A DNA stretch of 64,000 nucleotides from Cardinalis cardinalis. Taxonomy: Eukaryota > Chordata > Aves > Passeriformes > Cardinalidae. Below the pieces are notes generated by a model. That model made no database searches. It was not told where the DNA came from and worked only from the letters and a program-made list of their open reading frames with translations. Within the stretch, counting starts at the first letter, position 1. Each line of letters opens with the position of its first letter. The translations under genes were made by a program, and so were the position numbers. Positions 48,401-59,399 of the stretch are shown here, piece by piece. Where the stretch lies: positions 2,002,872 through 2,066,871 of the forward strand of contig JACDOX010000038.1 in assembly GCA_014549065.1 (NCBI GenBank), written 5' to 3'.

Positions 48401-50648
48401 CATCTCAGCCTCTCCCTCATGAAGTGCAGCCAATCAAGCTGGTGGAGTGCAAACCACAAACCACACAGGAACTCACAGTCACAGCAGCTTATTGAGCTGG
48501 GTATGGGACTCAGCTTAGTGTGGTTTTACTGTCTTACTGTGAGGGAAACTGCATGAGAGCAGTTCCTCTGAATGCTACAGCTGTGCTGGGGCACCTCACA
48601 ACTTGCTCAGTGTTCAGTTATTTAATATATCTGTCTGGAAAGCATTGTCCCCTTTGGATACTAGTAGCGATCCATCCCCAAGAGCAAGCCATCACAGGTG
48701 TCCGAAAATGTACCCCCCTCTCTGTTATGGAGGGACAGCAGTGGCCATGAGCACATGGATTCGTGGAGCACCTCTGGTGCCACACACCCCTGTGACGTGA
48801 CAGGGTCCATGAGTGTGTGTGTGTGTGCACAGTGCACCCCTGAGCTTGGAGTCTGTGAGCAAATGCAGGCGAACGCAAGGATCATCTTGTGCCTGTGTAG
48901 GCACAGCCCAAGAGGGAGTAGATGTGAGAGAGAAACCAGGATGCCACCAGATTCTGCAATAAGTGTGAACCAGGGGGCTGTCTTCAAGCTGTGAGAAAAA
49001 GAGCTATAAAAATGTGATTCTTACAAGAACACAGAAAAGGCACATTTGCTGATTTAGTTGTTGCATCAGTTTGGTTGCTACCAAGAGTGTATTGGGGCGG
49101 CCTCTGAATGGCAGTTTCCCTCCCATCTTTTCTTCTCTGCTCTCTGAGCTTCAGTCCCTCCTCCTGAAGGCAGCCTGAGGGCTGCCAGGGGTCAGCAGGG
49201 CCCCAGAGGGAGAAGGACCATTGGTGGCTGGAAAAATGATTGCTACTGGAGAGCAGAAATCCGCCTTTGGAAACGGCAGCCCCTGCCCTGGCCTGCCTGG
49301 TGCGCTGTCTGCAGTCGTTAACATGAGGCATTTCAGAGGAAACAAAAAAGAGTTGACATCAAGTGAAATTTCCCCCTGCAGCCACCAGTCAAGGACCTCT
49401 TAAAATCGCAGCCTAAAAACATCATCTAAATTCTGCTGGGTAGCTGTAAGCCGTGAAAGGGCCATTTGCTGCAGCTGAAACAGATTCATAAATTACTGAG
49501 TTCCTGATCCAGTGAGATCCACATGGTTCTGAGTTCCTGAAGCCACTTTTCTTTCTACCATTTCCTTGGATATGGTTCAGAGCCTGGCCAAATGATCTGT
49601 GCTTTTTCCAGCCTGTTGCTCAAAAGCAGCACAAANAAAAGATACTTTAACACTTAATTACTGTTGACTTTGTAGAACAAGCAGCCAGGTTGCTGAGGCT
49701 CCATCTGTGTTCTTCAAAAGAGCACAGGTGTTGCAAACTGAAATGGGCAAAAATTTATTGATAATATTGAAATATCTAGTATTGAAAAAAGTATTCTTAA
49801 TTATATCTTCAAAATGTTCAATAAGTTACAGAGACTAATTAAGGTGTTTTGTAATTGCCATTAAATTACTCTTTTGCCATTTTTAATAGTTTAAGTACTT
49901 TCAACATGAAATGTTCTGATTTTCCAGCTAAAAACAGCTCTCTAGCTCACAATTTATTTTGATTTGAATAAAAAGGTAAAAACACATTAAACAATAAAAA
50001 ATGCTTTTGGGCAAAGCACAACTTTCCATTTGGCTTATGATAAAATATTCTTAGCTATTGAGCCAGAAATATTATTTGTTTTTCATTAGAGCTGTCAGTC
50101 TTGGCAGCAAACTAAAAATCAGTTACATATGCACCATTGTAGCATTAGTCACGTGGAGCTGGCTCAAGAATAGAGGCACAGAATGCAACAATCAAATGCT
50201 GATGTCTTTTCTACTAGCACCAAGACTGATACAGTGTTCAGCTTCATTGATATGGCATGATGTGTCTGACATTAACTGACAAAAGCAAAAGGCTGGGAGT
50301 TAATGCATGGCTTTATCCAGGCTTCAAGCTTTCATAGTCTCAATGGCTTAATTTGAATATTATTTAAATGCAGGTATCTATCAAATTTTGTATTTCATGG
50401 TGGGGGTTTTTGTTTGTTGACTTGATTTCGTTTTTTTTTTTTTTATTTTCAGAAGAAGATCTTTTAGGCTAATAACTTCTTTTCATTATGATTCAACTAT
50501 TTTGATATACTGCCACCAAAACACTGATATTGTAATGCTATGTCAGTTAGTATGTTCTTTTTACAGCTCTGAGATATTCCTGAGATCCTGAAGTGAGGAG
50601 GAAGAGTATGCTGGCATTGTTCATGTTGTTCCTTTTGTATGTGTATAG
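39489..50648. other. Intergenic sequence, simple repeats only
   Basis: Long AT-rich stretch with no recognised gene. It holds a poly-T tract near 41865, a poly-G run near 44307, the TA/CA tract at 46110-46212, a GT tract near 48811, and a poly-T run near 50430 followed by ttattttcag. Confidence 0.45.
46110..46212. repeat. Compound (TA)n/(CA)n microsatellite
   Basis: Alternating TATA, CATA and CACA units run over about 100 bp, including TACACACACACATATATAC. It is a simple repeat of the kind often variable in length. Confidence 0.85.
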
Positions 50649-50875
50649 ATCCTGAAGCTGTCACTCTTGAAGTTTTCACCATTTACTTAAAAACAAAGAA
50701 ACAGAAGGAAGTGTGGCATACACCTCAAAATCCTAGACCTACAAAAGTCAAACCACCTGTGGACCCAGCTAAGGAAAACATAGGAACCAAGGTTTTTGAA
50801 AAGAAAGACTCCATTGCAGGAGGATTAGCTAATCAACTTGCAAAGCAAATAAAATCAATGTGTCCTACCATATAA
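50649..50875 (+). other. Unrecognised candidate terminal coding exon
   Basis: An open frame follows a fair splice acceptor (ttgtatgtgtatag, ending at 50648) and runs 75 codons to a TAA at 50873-50875. It is rich in Lys and Pro, includes PEAVTLEVFTIYLKTKKQKE and GLANQLAKQIKSM, and is free of N bases. The composition looks more protein-like than neighbouring frames. I do not recognise the sequence. It lies upstream of the ENTH remnant, so it is not the ENTHD1 C terminus. It could be the last exon of an unrecognised gene, a decayed retrocopy, or chance. Confidence 0.25.
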
Positions 50876-52522
50876 CCAATGTCACAGTGCAACTCTAACA
50901 GAGGAGGGAGGAGAGAAACATACACAGAGAAAGAAGAATTTGATGATTGAAGTTTTTTAATAGCTTCCTCAAAACACATGATAAAATCAGATTCTCTCAG
51001 CAGGAGATAGACAGATAAAAATGGACTCCATTTGAAGTGCAAACAAGAAAAAGACAGGGAGTTATAAAGGATACAGCACCTTCCTCATAAACATCCCACT
51101 TTCTCTCTGNTCCAAGTGTTTGCAACTGTCTCTCCCTGCGGAATCTTAATTAAACCAGTATATTTCCCATTTAAGTAATTTGAAAATGTGTAGTTTGATA
51201 AAAAGGTTAATTAGCTCTATTCTTTAGAAATGTGAAAAGGTACCATTTTGATCTTTTGCTTGAAATTTATGCCAATCCTTGCATTAAAAATATCCCTCAA
51301 TCTGGACNGTGGTAGGTAGCACACAAGAGAAACATGTTCATAAGGGGGGGCTGTGGAAAGGGGGCTCACATGGAAAACAAAATTTATTAGGAGTTTTAAT
51401 GTTTTTACTTTTTGTTTTCATNAAGTATATCACCATTGTCTCCCTTCCTGAGGCTGGGTGTTTGTCAGGGCTTGAAATCAAATTGATACATGATGAAAAT
51501 GGACCTTCTCTGGTGACTCAGCTGGGAATTGCACAGAAATCTACCCAGCCTTATGCTAACCAATAAAAGGAAGGGATGGGAACAGGAACATCTCATAAAG
51601 CTGTGAAATAACAATTCACAAGCACCATTTAAATCATTTGGAGGCTGCTTTCCCTTTGGATGCTACTGCTGCATTGACCAAAATGCATCTCCTTTAGAGT
51701 ATTGAGCTGGGAGAAGCTGATGGATCCAAGCCTATTGGTCTGGAAAAACTAGTGTTACCATTTAGGAGAGCAATTCAATGACAAATGGAAGCTCTTCTTG
51801 TAATTCCTTCACCTCTCTGCTCTGTTTTAGAGCCCTTCATCAGTTCCGTAAATAGAAGGTTGCAATAGACTGACAGGAGACATTTCCTCCCCTCTCCCTA
51901 GTTGCAGATATTGTTCTTTTGCTGTAATGTAACTTTCACTGACTCTGACATTTGCATTTGGATCTTGTTATAGGTGTGATCAAAATGCTAACTACATTAG
52001 CACCATAAGTCTACTGAAGCAGTGGTTAAACAGTTGAAGGTGTTAGGCTGTGTTTAAACAAACTTACTTAACTAAAATTATCCATTTATTCTTTTACTTG
52101 CTGGTGGTGCTCTCCATACTTTTAATTGACTTTTCATAGTGGAACACCTGAATATTGTGTTTTTAATCTGTAAATATCAAAGTACTAAATTATTATGGCA
52201 TACCAAGAACCAAGTCACTTTCNTTCTAGTTTGGTATCAAACTGTGGTCTTGCCAAAAGGAGGGGCTAGACATAGTCTCCCTGCTTTCTCCTTGGGTCTG
52301 TTATGGTTACTGTATTTTTGGTTAAGGANAGTTGAGTGGGACAAAAAGGTTATTGCAGAAAGAAATATCCACTTCTCCTGTTCATTAATTTTGCTACCAT
52401 GGAATCTTGATTTTGGCTTCCTTCTGCAGATGAGAAATGGAGGATGAAAGTATTTCTGCCTCTGCTTCTTTCTCCAGAATTTTAAGGAAATGATATCACA
52501 GAATTATGGATATCATAATCAT

Positions 52523-53165
52523 TCATGCCAGCTCCCTTAGTATNCTTGGGTGGGTCCCCACAGACTTCTGTATGTCTAAGTGGTGTAGCAGGTCACTGAC
52601 CATTTCCCCTTGGGTTTTGGGATCTTCATTCTGCTCTCCATCCCTGTTCCACACACTCCAGGAACCTCCTGGACTGTTTCTTCTCTGCTGTGCTGTACTT
52701 ACAGTAGACACCGAGTAAGTTGAAGTTCCCCGCAAGAAAAAGGGGCAACAATGATGAGACTTATCCCATCTGCCTATAGNATATTTTGTCNGCCTCTTCA
52801 CCCTGGTTGGGAGGCCTGTAACAGACCCCCACCTTATTGGCCTTTCCCCAGGTCCTACCCATAACCACTCAACCCTATCTTCATCATTGTTAAACTCTGG
52901 ACAGTGAAAACNTTCCCTAACACACAGGGCTCCCTCACTGCCTCTCCTTCCTCACCTGTCCCTCCTGAAGAGNTTACAGACATCCATTGCAAGCNCTCCA
53001 GNTGTGTGAGTCATCCACCGTGTTTCTATGATGGCAGCTATGTCACAGCCTTGCCCTCACTCAATGGCTTTCAGCTCCTGCTGTTTATCCCCCAAGTTGC
53101 ATGCATTGGTGTAGATGTGCTTTGTCTGGGCTATTCATCCTGTCACCTTCTTCAGGACAGAGGCC
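52523..53165 (-). mobile_element. CR1 LINE fragment, endonuclease region, internally deleted
   Basis: Read on the minus strand, fragments of the CR1 ORF2 endonuclease appear in order: KQQELKAIE, an IIETRW motif, a degraded FRRDRQGKRGG-like stretch, RVEWLWV, a YRPPNQ-like stretch, and GNFNLLGVYCKYS for the GDFN motif. SRRFLECVE then jumps to GEMVSDLLHHLDIQKS, normally much further along, so the copy has an internal deletion. Several stops and Ns show that it is dead. No reverse transcriptase domain remains. Confidence 0.85.
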
Positions 53166-53257
53166 CTAATTCCTAATTAGAGTTGTTACATTTGCAGATG
53201 CACANTGAGTTTTGTCATTTAGAGAATAGAATAAGCACCATGAGATGTGTCTGGCAC

Positions 53258-53335
53258 CATTTAAAACTAGATAAAACTGATTAAAACTAGCCTGAACTGA
53301 CTAAAACTAGATATAGCTAGAAAATAACTAGAAAA
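53258..53335 (+). repeat. Degenerate short tandem repeat with AAAACTAG units
   Basis: Units such as AAAACTAGATAAAACTGAT and AAAACTAGCCTGAACTGAC recur about four times, just before and across the expected start of the ENTH remnant. The repeat is short and imperfect, and its origin is unknown. Expansion here may have replaced the normal ATG context of the pseudogene. Confidence 0.55.
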
Positions 53336-53700
53336 AGTGCAAAAACCTTTATAAAAAATATCCAAGTAAAAGTGAGAAAAGCAGCCACTAACAATTCTTG
53401 GGGCCTCCCATGTTCATTAATGTGGGAGATCACTGAACTAACAGACAGTGCAGTTTCTCCTTCTGGATAATGGACACAGCTATGCCACTGGATGAATGGC
53501 TGCAGAAAGACCTGGAGGTTTGTTTTGTGTTCCAGTGCCTCACATGGTTGGACTATTTTATAAATAATGCATCAGAGAAAGTCAGACACCAATATGAACN
53601 GGGCTTCTTCAACACTGAGACACTGCAAAATTTTCAATGTATGGATAACACTGAAAGGAATCAAGGATGACTTGAGAAGGCCTGTCAATTAAAATTAGAA
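53324..53700 (+). pseudogene. ENTHD1: ENTHD1 ENTH-domain exon, decayed (unitary pseudogene candidate)
   Basis: The ENTH domain of epsin-type proteins binds phosphoinositide membranes. The first frame (53324-53467) reads RKSAKTFIKN, then KVRKAATNNSWG and LMWEITELTDSAVSPSG, matching the family's VKNFVKN, KVREATSNDPWG and SLMLDISDLTFNTISLSE. After a one-base deletion at about 53467 the reading continues in the next frame: IMDTAMPLDEW, then CLTWLDYFINNASEKV and GFFNTETLQNFQCMD, matching LTLMDYLIKNGSKKV and LQTLKDFQHID. TGA at 53668 falls where the family reads on to REKSKQV; LEKACQL follows. No ATG is at the expected start (ATA instead) and three or so residues are missing. The head-to-head position next to GRAP2 fits human ENTHD1. 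An epsin retrocopy is the main alternative. Confidence 0.8.
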
Positions 53701-53719
53701 AGTTTGGAATTGATTATTT

Positions 53720-56700
53720 AAATAAATTGCTCAAGGAAAAAAATAGCAAGTTAGGAAAAGTGTAAGAATAAACAACTTTTCCATGTTATTCTCACTAAAA
53801 AATACTTTAAAAATACCAACACTTTTACAAGTAAGAACTTAGGAAAAATAGCATCACTGTTGGTTTTAGGTTTACGTATAAATGGAAGTATTTTTGAATA
53901 TAAAGACAGATGAGCTAAAATGCAGAAAATTGAAAAGTAATCAGCATCCATTTGGCATTTCTGAAAATTAGTGGCTTGAAAGTAAGCAAGACAAACTAAT
54001 ATTTTCTGACTCTAGAGCATATATTAAAATAGATTAGTCTTTATATTACTTTCCTATAGCTATGTTTTCCTAGATTAATGAGGGGAATTGGACCGAAGAC
54101 AGTTAGAAGGAGTTTTTGTATACAAATTCCTAATTACATGAGTACTGATATGAGAATAGGATAATTAAGATGGCTGCTCAGTGCAATGAGAGCCCAGTTA
54201 ATCCAAGTTACCAAGCAGCACCCCCAGTGTCTGTCAGCTGGGCAGCAAGTGCTGCAGCAGCTTCAGCCAGCAAGTTTGCTCACTCTGCAGTTCTGACAGA
54301 TGCCACAGGTAGAAAAGGTCTGTTCTGAAGCACGTGTGCTTTTGCCAAGGAATCATACTGAAGATGCCATAATGCACAAAAGAGCACTGCAGTGGTGTAC
54401 AGAGTCAGGCAAAAGGCCCACTTGGCCCAGTGTCCTCTGGCTGGGAGTGCCAATATCATCTGTTTACAGAAAATGAGCAGGAGGAAAGGAAACAAAGCAA
54501 GCCTTCTTGACATTCCTTCCAGGAATTCTTCACTGCAACAAGTCTGACTTGACTGTTGAGCCAGAGATTGTATCTGAACAATTATTTAANAGAGCCATTT
54601 GTTTTCTGTGAGTTTGTCTGTGGTTTTGTCCCTCGTTACATTCCGGGGCAACAAATGCGACAACTTACTTACTGCATGGTATGTAAGAACACTTCCTACT
54701 TTTTGTTTAAAAACTGTATCTGGTAATTTTGATAAGGTTTTTTCTCCTGGAAGAGTTAGGTTATGCTATCTTAATGGACTTCAAGTTGGAAGTCCAGTGA
54801 AGTTTACAGGTAAAGACAATATTTAGTGTTTAACACTCAAATATCTTTACCATTGGCATTTAAGTAACTTTTACTTTAGAATTAAAAAATTGGTTGAGAA
54901 ACNTGGTAGTTTAGGAAATTGTAAGAACATAGAAAAGGTGTTGCCTTTATTTTCAACATAATATCTAGACANTGATTTTTACTCTGAACGTGAAGGAAGT
55001 TCTTTATAATTACAAATATCTTTATAGAGAAAAGAAATAGAAATACCAATCAATTAATAGTAGAAAAGTATCCATGCTACAAAACCAAGTATCCAGTTCA
55101 TACAAATTATTCCAGCTGCTGGAAAACCCCACAGAGAATCTCAGCCTAAAGGGCCATGGAAAGCAAAATCCCTATTGNTCATCCTAGTGTAGAGTGTTTC
55201 TTCTTACCCATTACTGAGACACTGCTGGAAGAACAAGAGCCATGTTCTATTCTCACTCCAATGATAATTAGTATCTACTAGCTAGAGGAATTGTGCATTT
55301 TAGATATTGTCATCTGGCATGTTGTATAAGAACCAGATTCTGAAAACTTTGTCTAAGAAAAAGGGAGAATGAAGCATCAGTAGACCACNGGATTTCTTTT
55401 TTTGTTAAAAAAGAAATCAAGGCAGCTGTTGCCTGTATTTTCTATATGATAGATTAAAAAAATGTAAACAAAATATCCTGCCACAACTATCAGAAAGTCA
55501 AAGCTAGAGACAATCTTCTTTTCCCTTCCCCATCTGCACTGAAAATGCAGCACTCTCAATTAGAAGTAGGGTTATTTACATAGCACATGGAATTGCTTAT
55601 CAAGTCAATTTGCATCCTGGGGAACAAATAGGTGGATTACAGTATTATGTNTACAACTTATTCCTGCTGTAGTGATCCATGAAATTGCAGTTAATTAATC
55701 TGAAATAGAACATTATATTTTTAAGTGAAAGTGAAAGAAAATGAGAAGGAGGAGGTAAGCCATAGGAACTGAACTTTGAATACAAGATTAAATGATTAGC
55801 AAGAGCACAGAACTGCTGGGAACAGCATGAGCTGCTGCCCTGACCTGTTGACTCTCAGACACAATCAAGTATCCTCCTTGCCGCAGTAAATTAGATGAAT
55901 GATGGGCAGTGCTGGGCCTGTCACNTTGCACATTCCTGTCCTCAAGTGATGTATGTGAAAGTGAATTCCTGCTGATACAAACTCCATGCAGCTCCTATGG
56001 GCTCTGACATACCAGCAGCATGCATCTGCTCTGTGCAATGAAATAATTGCATTGTGCTGCTTCTACAGTACAGCTGCACATAATGATTTTCTTGNTTTTA
56101 TACGGATGAGATAAATTCAAGACTATTTAGTGACTGTATAAAAATCCGGAGGCTAAGAGATTAAACTAAGGAAAACTCTAACTATACCATAAAAATTTGC
56201 ATTTCAATTCCTTTTTTTCCCCCTCTCTCAGCAAAGAAAGGCACGTGCTTCCATCTCCACTGCTTAACTTGAAAGTAGTATGTGGTTTAATGTGGTTTCA
56301 GAACAAGTCAGAAAAAAACAACTAACATTTGGTCAATCAGTTCTAAGATGCTGTCACTGTCTGAAATTGCTATTGCCCTTCTCCTGAGTTTTGTTAACTG
56401 ACAATACATGTAGTCTTACTCCATTCTATTTCTGAACTAAAATATCCCAACTTCAAGATCCCTCTGAAAAGGAATTTGAAAGCCCTGTACTCATCAGTGA
56501 CAGAAGTAACCACCTGAATTACCATCTACAAACTCATTATATTTGTCCATGGTGTCACTGTATTTAGCTCACCTCAGACTTAATTAGTCTGATGTTGTCA
56601 GATTCAGGGCTTGTAAAACTAAACAACAGAAACCAGGGATGAAAGAGGAAAAGTAAAGTTACACAAAGAAGGACATCTTAGTATTGAATTTTCAGGTTTA

Positions 56701-59005
56701 CCATTCCAAGAGAGGAGGGAGCCAGAGGTCTTTCTGTGTCTGCAACCTGTCTCTTGAGGCATTTTATAGCATATGTTAATGTCTTTGCTCAGCATCCCAA
56801 ACCCAGGAAAAATCTGCCTCATCTTCCATTTCCAGTGGTTTCTGACAGTATCAGAAGTAGTAATATGACAAACAGGCATCAAGACAACTAAAACATAATT
56901 AAATGTTGTATCCCTTCTATTATGCTCTCCCCTAGGAGATCTACTATCAAAGGCTGCTCACCAATATTTAATTTCTTTTTACTCCTAACAGACTTTCTTT
57001 CTACAAACTTCAGCCTAAAGAACTCAATCTTAAATTTTAAAACTATCTTTGCTAAATTTTTTAGTTGTTTTAAAATGAAAAAGCTTTTCATGCTAAGAAA
57101 AGTGGTATTTGTTAAAATAAAGATTAAAACCCACATAATGCAAAAAGTAAAAAGGGTAGGTCAATGGCTTTAGAAAAAGGGAAAATGGAAGTCTTTAGGA
57201 ATTAAGTAATGGGTCTGTTATGGTACTCTTTTGTCACAAATACAGTTGTGGGTGTTTAAATCTAGCAAACATTTCTCTGTCTCAACCGGTTTTTTTGTTG
57301 TATTAGTCCCTATTTGATAAAGCTTGGTTTGACCAAAAGATTTAATTAANAAACTGGGGTAGCAGGGCCTATTGGTGATTGGTCTTAAAATAGCTTGACA
57401 GAAAATCCTCTGNGATCCCACAGCCAGGAAGACAAAGTCTTGCTTTGGGTCAAGACCGAGGTGCCTGTGCAGAACTAGGAATAGAGCATCAGTAGGGAAT
57501 AAGAAGTAATCAGTGAAATGGACTCTTGTTCTAACTGTGCAACAGCACTGGGACTGAAAAGTACTAGAAGAACAGACATGCTGCAGAAACCATATTAAAT
57601 GCTCCAAAGAGGTGGGTAAAGATCAATAGAGTGGTTACAGGAGACGTCTAACACAGCTTTCTTTATACTTTATTCCAGCTACAGATGTCTGACATAATTT
57701 AGACAACTGGTGTTCACACAACTATACAGGATATATAGATAAAAGGAGAAATTAATTCTTTGGGTTCTAGGCAGGATTCAGAAAAAGTCATCCACTTTCC
57801 AGGTAGGTCACTACTTTCAGAATAAAATGTCAGATAATATTCACTGTGGAATAACATGGGAATAGGATGTCTGTGTTGACAGGATGCTAGTGTTAGCTAA
57901 ATCACTATGGCTCTGTGCCCCAAGACAAAGAGACATTGCCCACTTGTAGCATATTTTTTAGTTATTTTTGTGCAGCTTTTGCATATATTGGATACAACAG
58001 AAATCTAAAAAACATCAAGACTATTTACTAATTAGTAAAGAGCTCTACATAACATTTAAACTGTAAAATGGAAGAAGAACCTTGTTAATACTTAGTATTA
58101 GCAGGAGTTAGTTTTGTTAGGATAATCTTCTAAGATGCTGTAAATTTCACTTGAGCTGAAGTTGCAGTAGGAAACTTCCCAAAACAATCCAATGTGAAAA
58201 AAATTACTCAGAATTTTTGCCTTGATTTTCTAAGACTGAAATGCCAGATATTGAATACAAAGTTCCAGGACATGACTCTTCAAGTTGACATACCGTCCAA
58301 ACCAACCAAAGTCACTGGGTACAGCATTTAGTCTGTTGCTGCACTTTTGAGCCTTACCCATCCGTCCTAAATAGTTTTCTATTTTAGATGCAGTCAGTAT
58401 AACATAAAGGTTGTAATGTTGTCTAGTTTCATCAAGAGAAAAACAGAAGTGCTGCAATTTTTGGACAGTGTGAAAACAAATCTTTTGTGATGTGACAAAC
58501 TCATTTCAAACAGAAGATTATATCTGCTTTTATTAGTGGGGGATGTATGGTGTACTTGCTGCATCTATTGCTAACAGCAGTATATGAAGTCCTTGCTGAG
58601 CCTTGCTCTGCAGTAACCTGTAGGAATTATCAGTGCAGCAAATCCAGGTGCAGGAAAGCAGGAGGCAGCTCCATGTTGATGTCAGCTGCAGCGTATGGTC
58701 ACCAGTTGGCCGGCATGCGGTGTTTAGCCGTTGTGAGGTCTCCAAACGCCCCTTAATGTTTCCATACCATATGTACTGTAATAGCTAATCACCATGGGAG
58801 TCGAACCTAATGTTTCTGCACAATTTATTTGTTGGCTGATGAAAAACTAGCTAACACTCAAAATGCTATTTGTTATTAGTCTTTTTTTTTGTTTTTAACC
58901 AAGGCAGAGAAAACCACTATAATCTGCACCTTTTCTGCATTCTGCCTCCCTGAGTTGCTTTCTTGGTCTCACCAGACTCGAGCTACAACCTTATTCCTCT
59001 ATTGA
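53720..59005. other. Intergenic or former ENTHD1 intronic sequence
   Basis: No further ENTHD1 exon was recognised on the plus strand. One possible old repeat remnant lies near 54391-54445. Otherwise this is AT-rich unique sequence. Confidence 0.4.
54391..54445. repeat. Possible ancient CR1- or SINE-type remnant
   Basis: The string AAAGGCCCACTTGGCCCAGT followed by GTCCTCTGGCTGGGAGTGCC resembles a widespread reptile/bird repeat core (GGCCCATCTAGCCCAGTATCCTG). It is short and weak. Confidence 0.35.
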
Positions 59006-59399
59006 TGCAGGCATCCCCAATGTAGGGAATTAAGAGCCTTAACTCCATGATTCGGGAGGCTGAACAATTGCTTTATTAAGCTATATTACATTAGATTATA
59101 TTGCTACTATACTATACTAAACTATACTACTAANGAAAAACCTGTGACCCTTTCCAGACAGTCACGACACAGCTTTGATCCAATTGGTCAGTCAGTCCAA
59201 ACAACCATCAGCNGAGTCCAATTAACAAATCCCTTTCTCCATAATACAGTCCACATGTACCAAACAACAGGAGCAGCAAGTAGAGATAAGAATTGTTTTC
59301 ATTCTTCTTTCTCTGAGCTTTCTCACTGTCTTNCCCAGGAAAAATCCTGGGAGAGAGAATTATGGCTCTCTCTGTTCCAAAAGTATNTGAATACCACAT
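59006..59399 (-). mobile_element. LTR of an endogenous retrovirus (copy 3)
   Basis: On the minus strand the element runs from TGTGGTATTCA to a CA end near 59006. It includes CCCAGGATTTTTCCT, a region of TAGTATAGTATAG units, AATAAA (plus-strand tttatt at 59073-59078) and then CAGCCTCCCGAATCATGGAG. This order resembles a songbird ERV LTR family (recall). The bounds are approximate, and no target-site duplication or internal viral gene was found, so it is probably a solo LTR. Confidence 0.65.
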
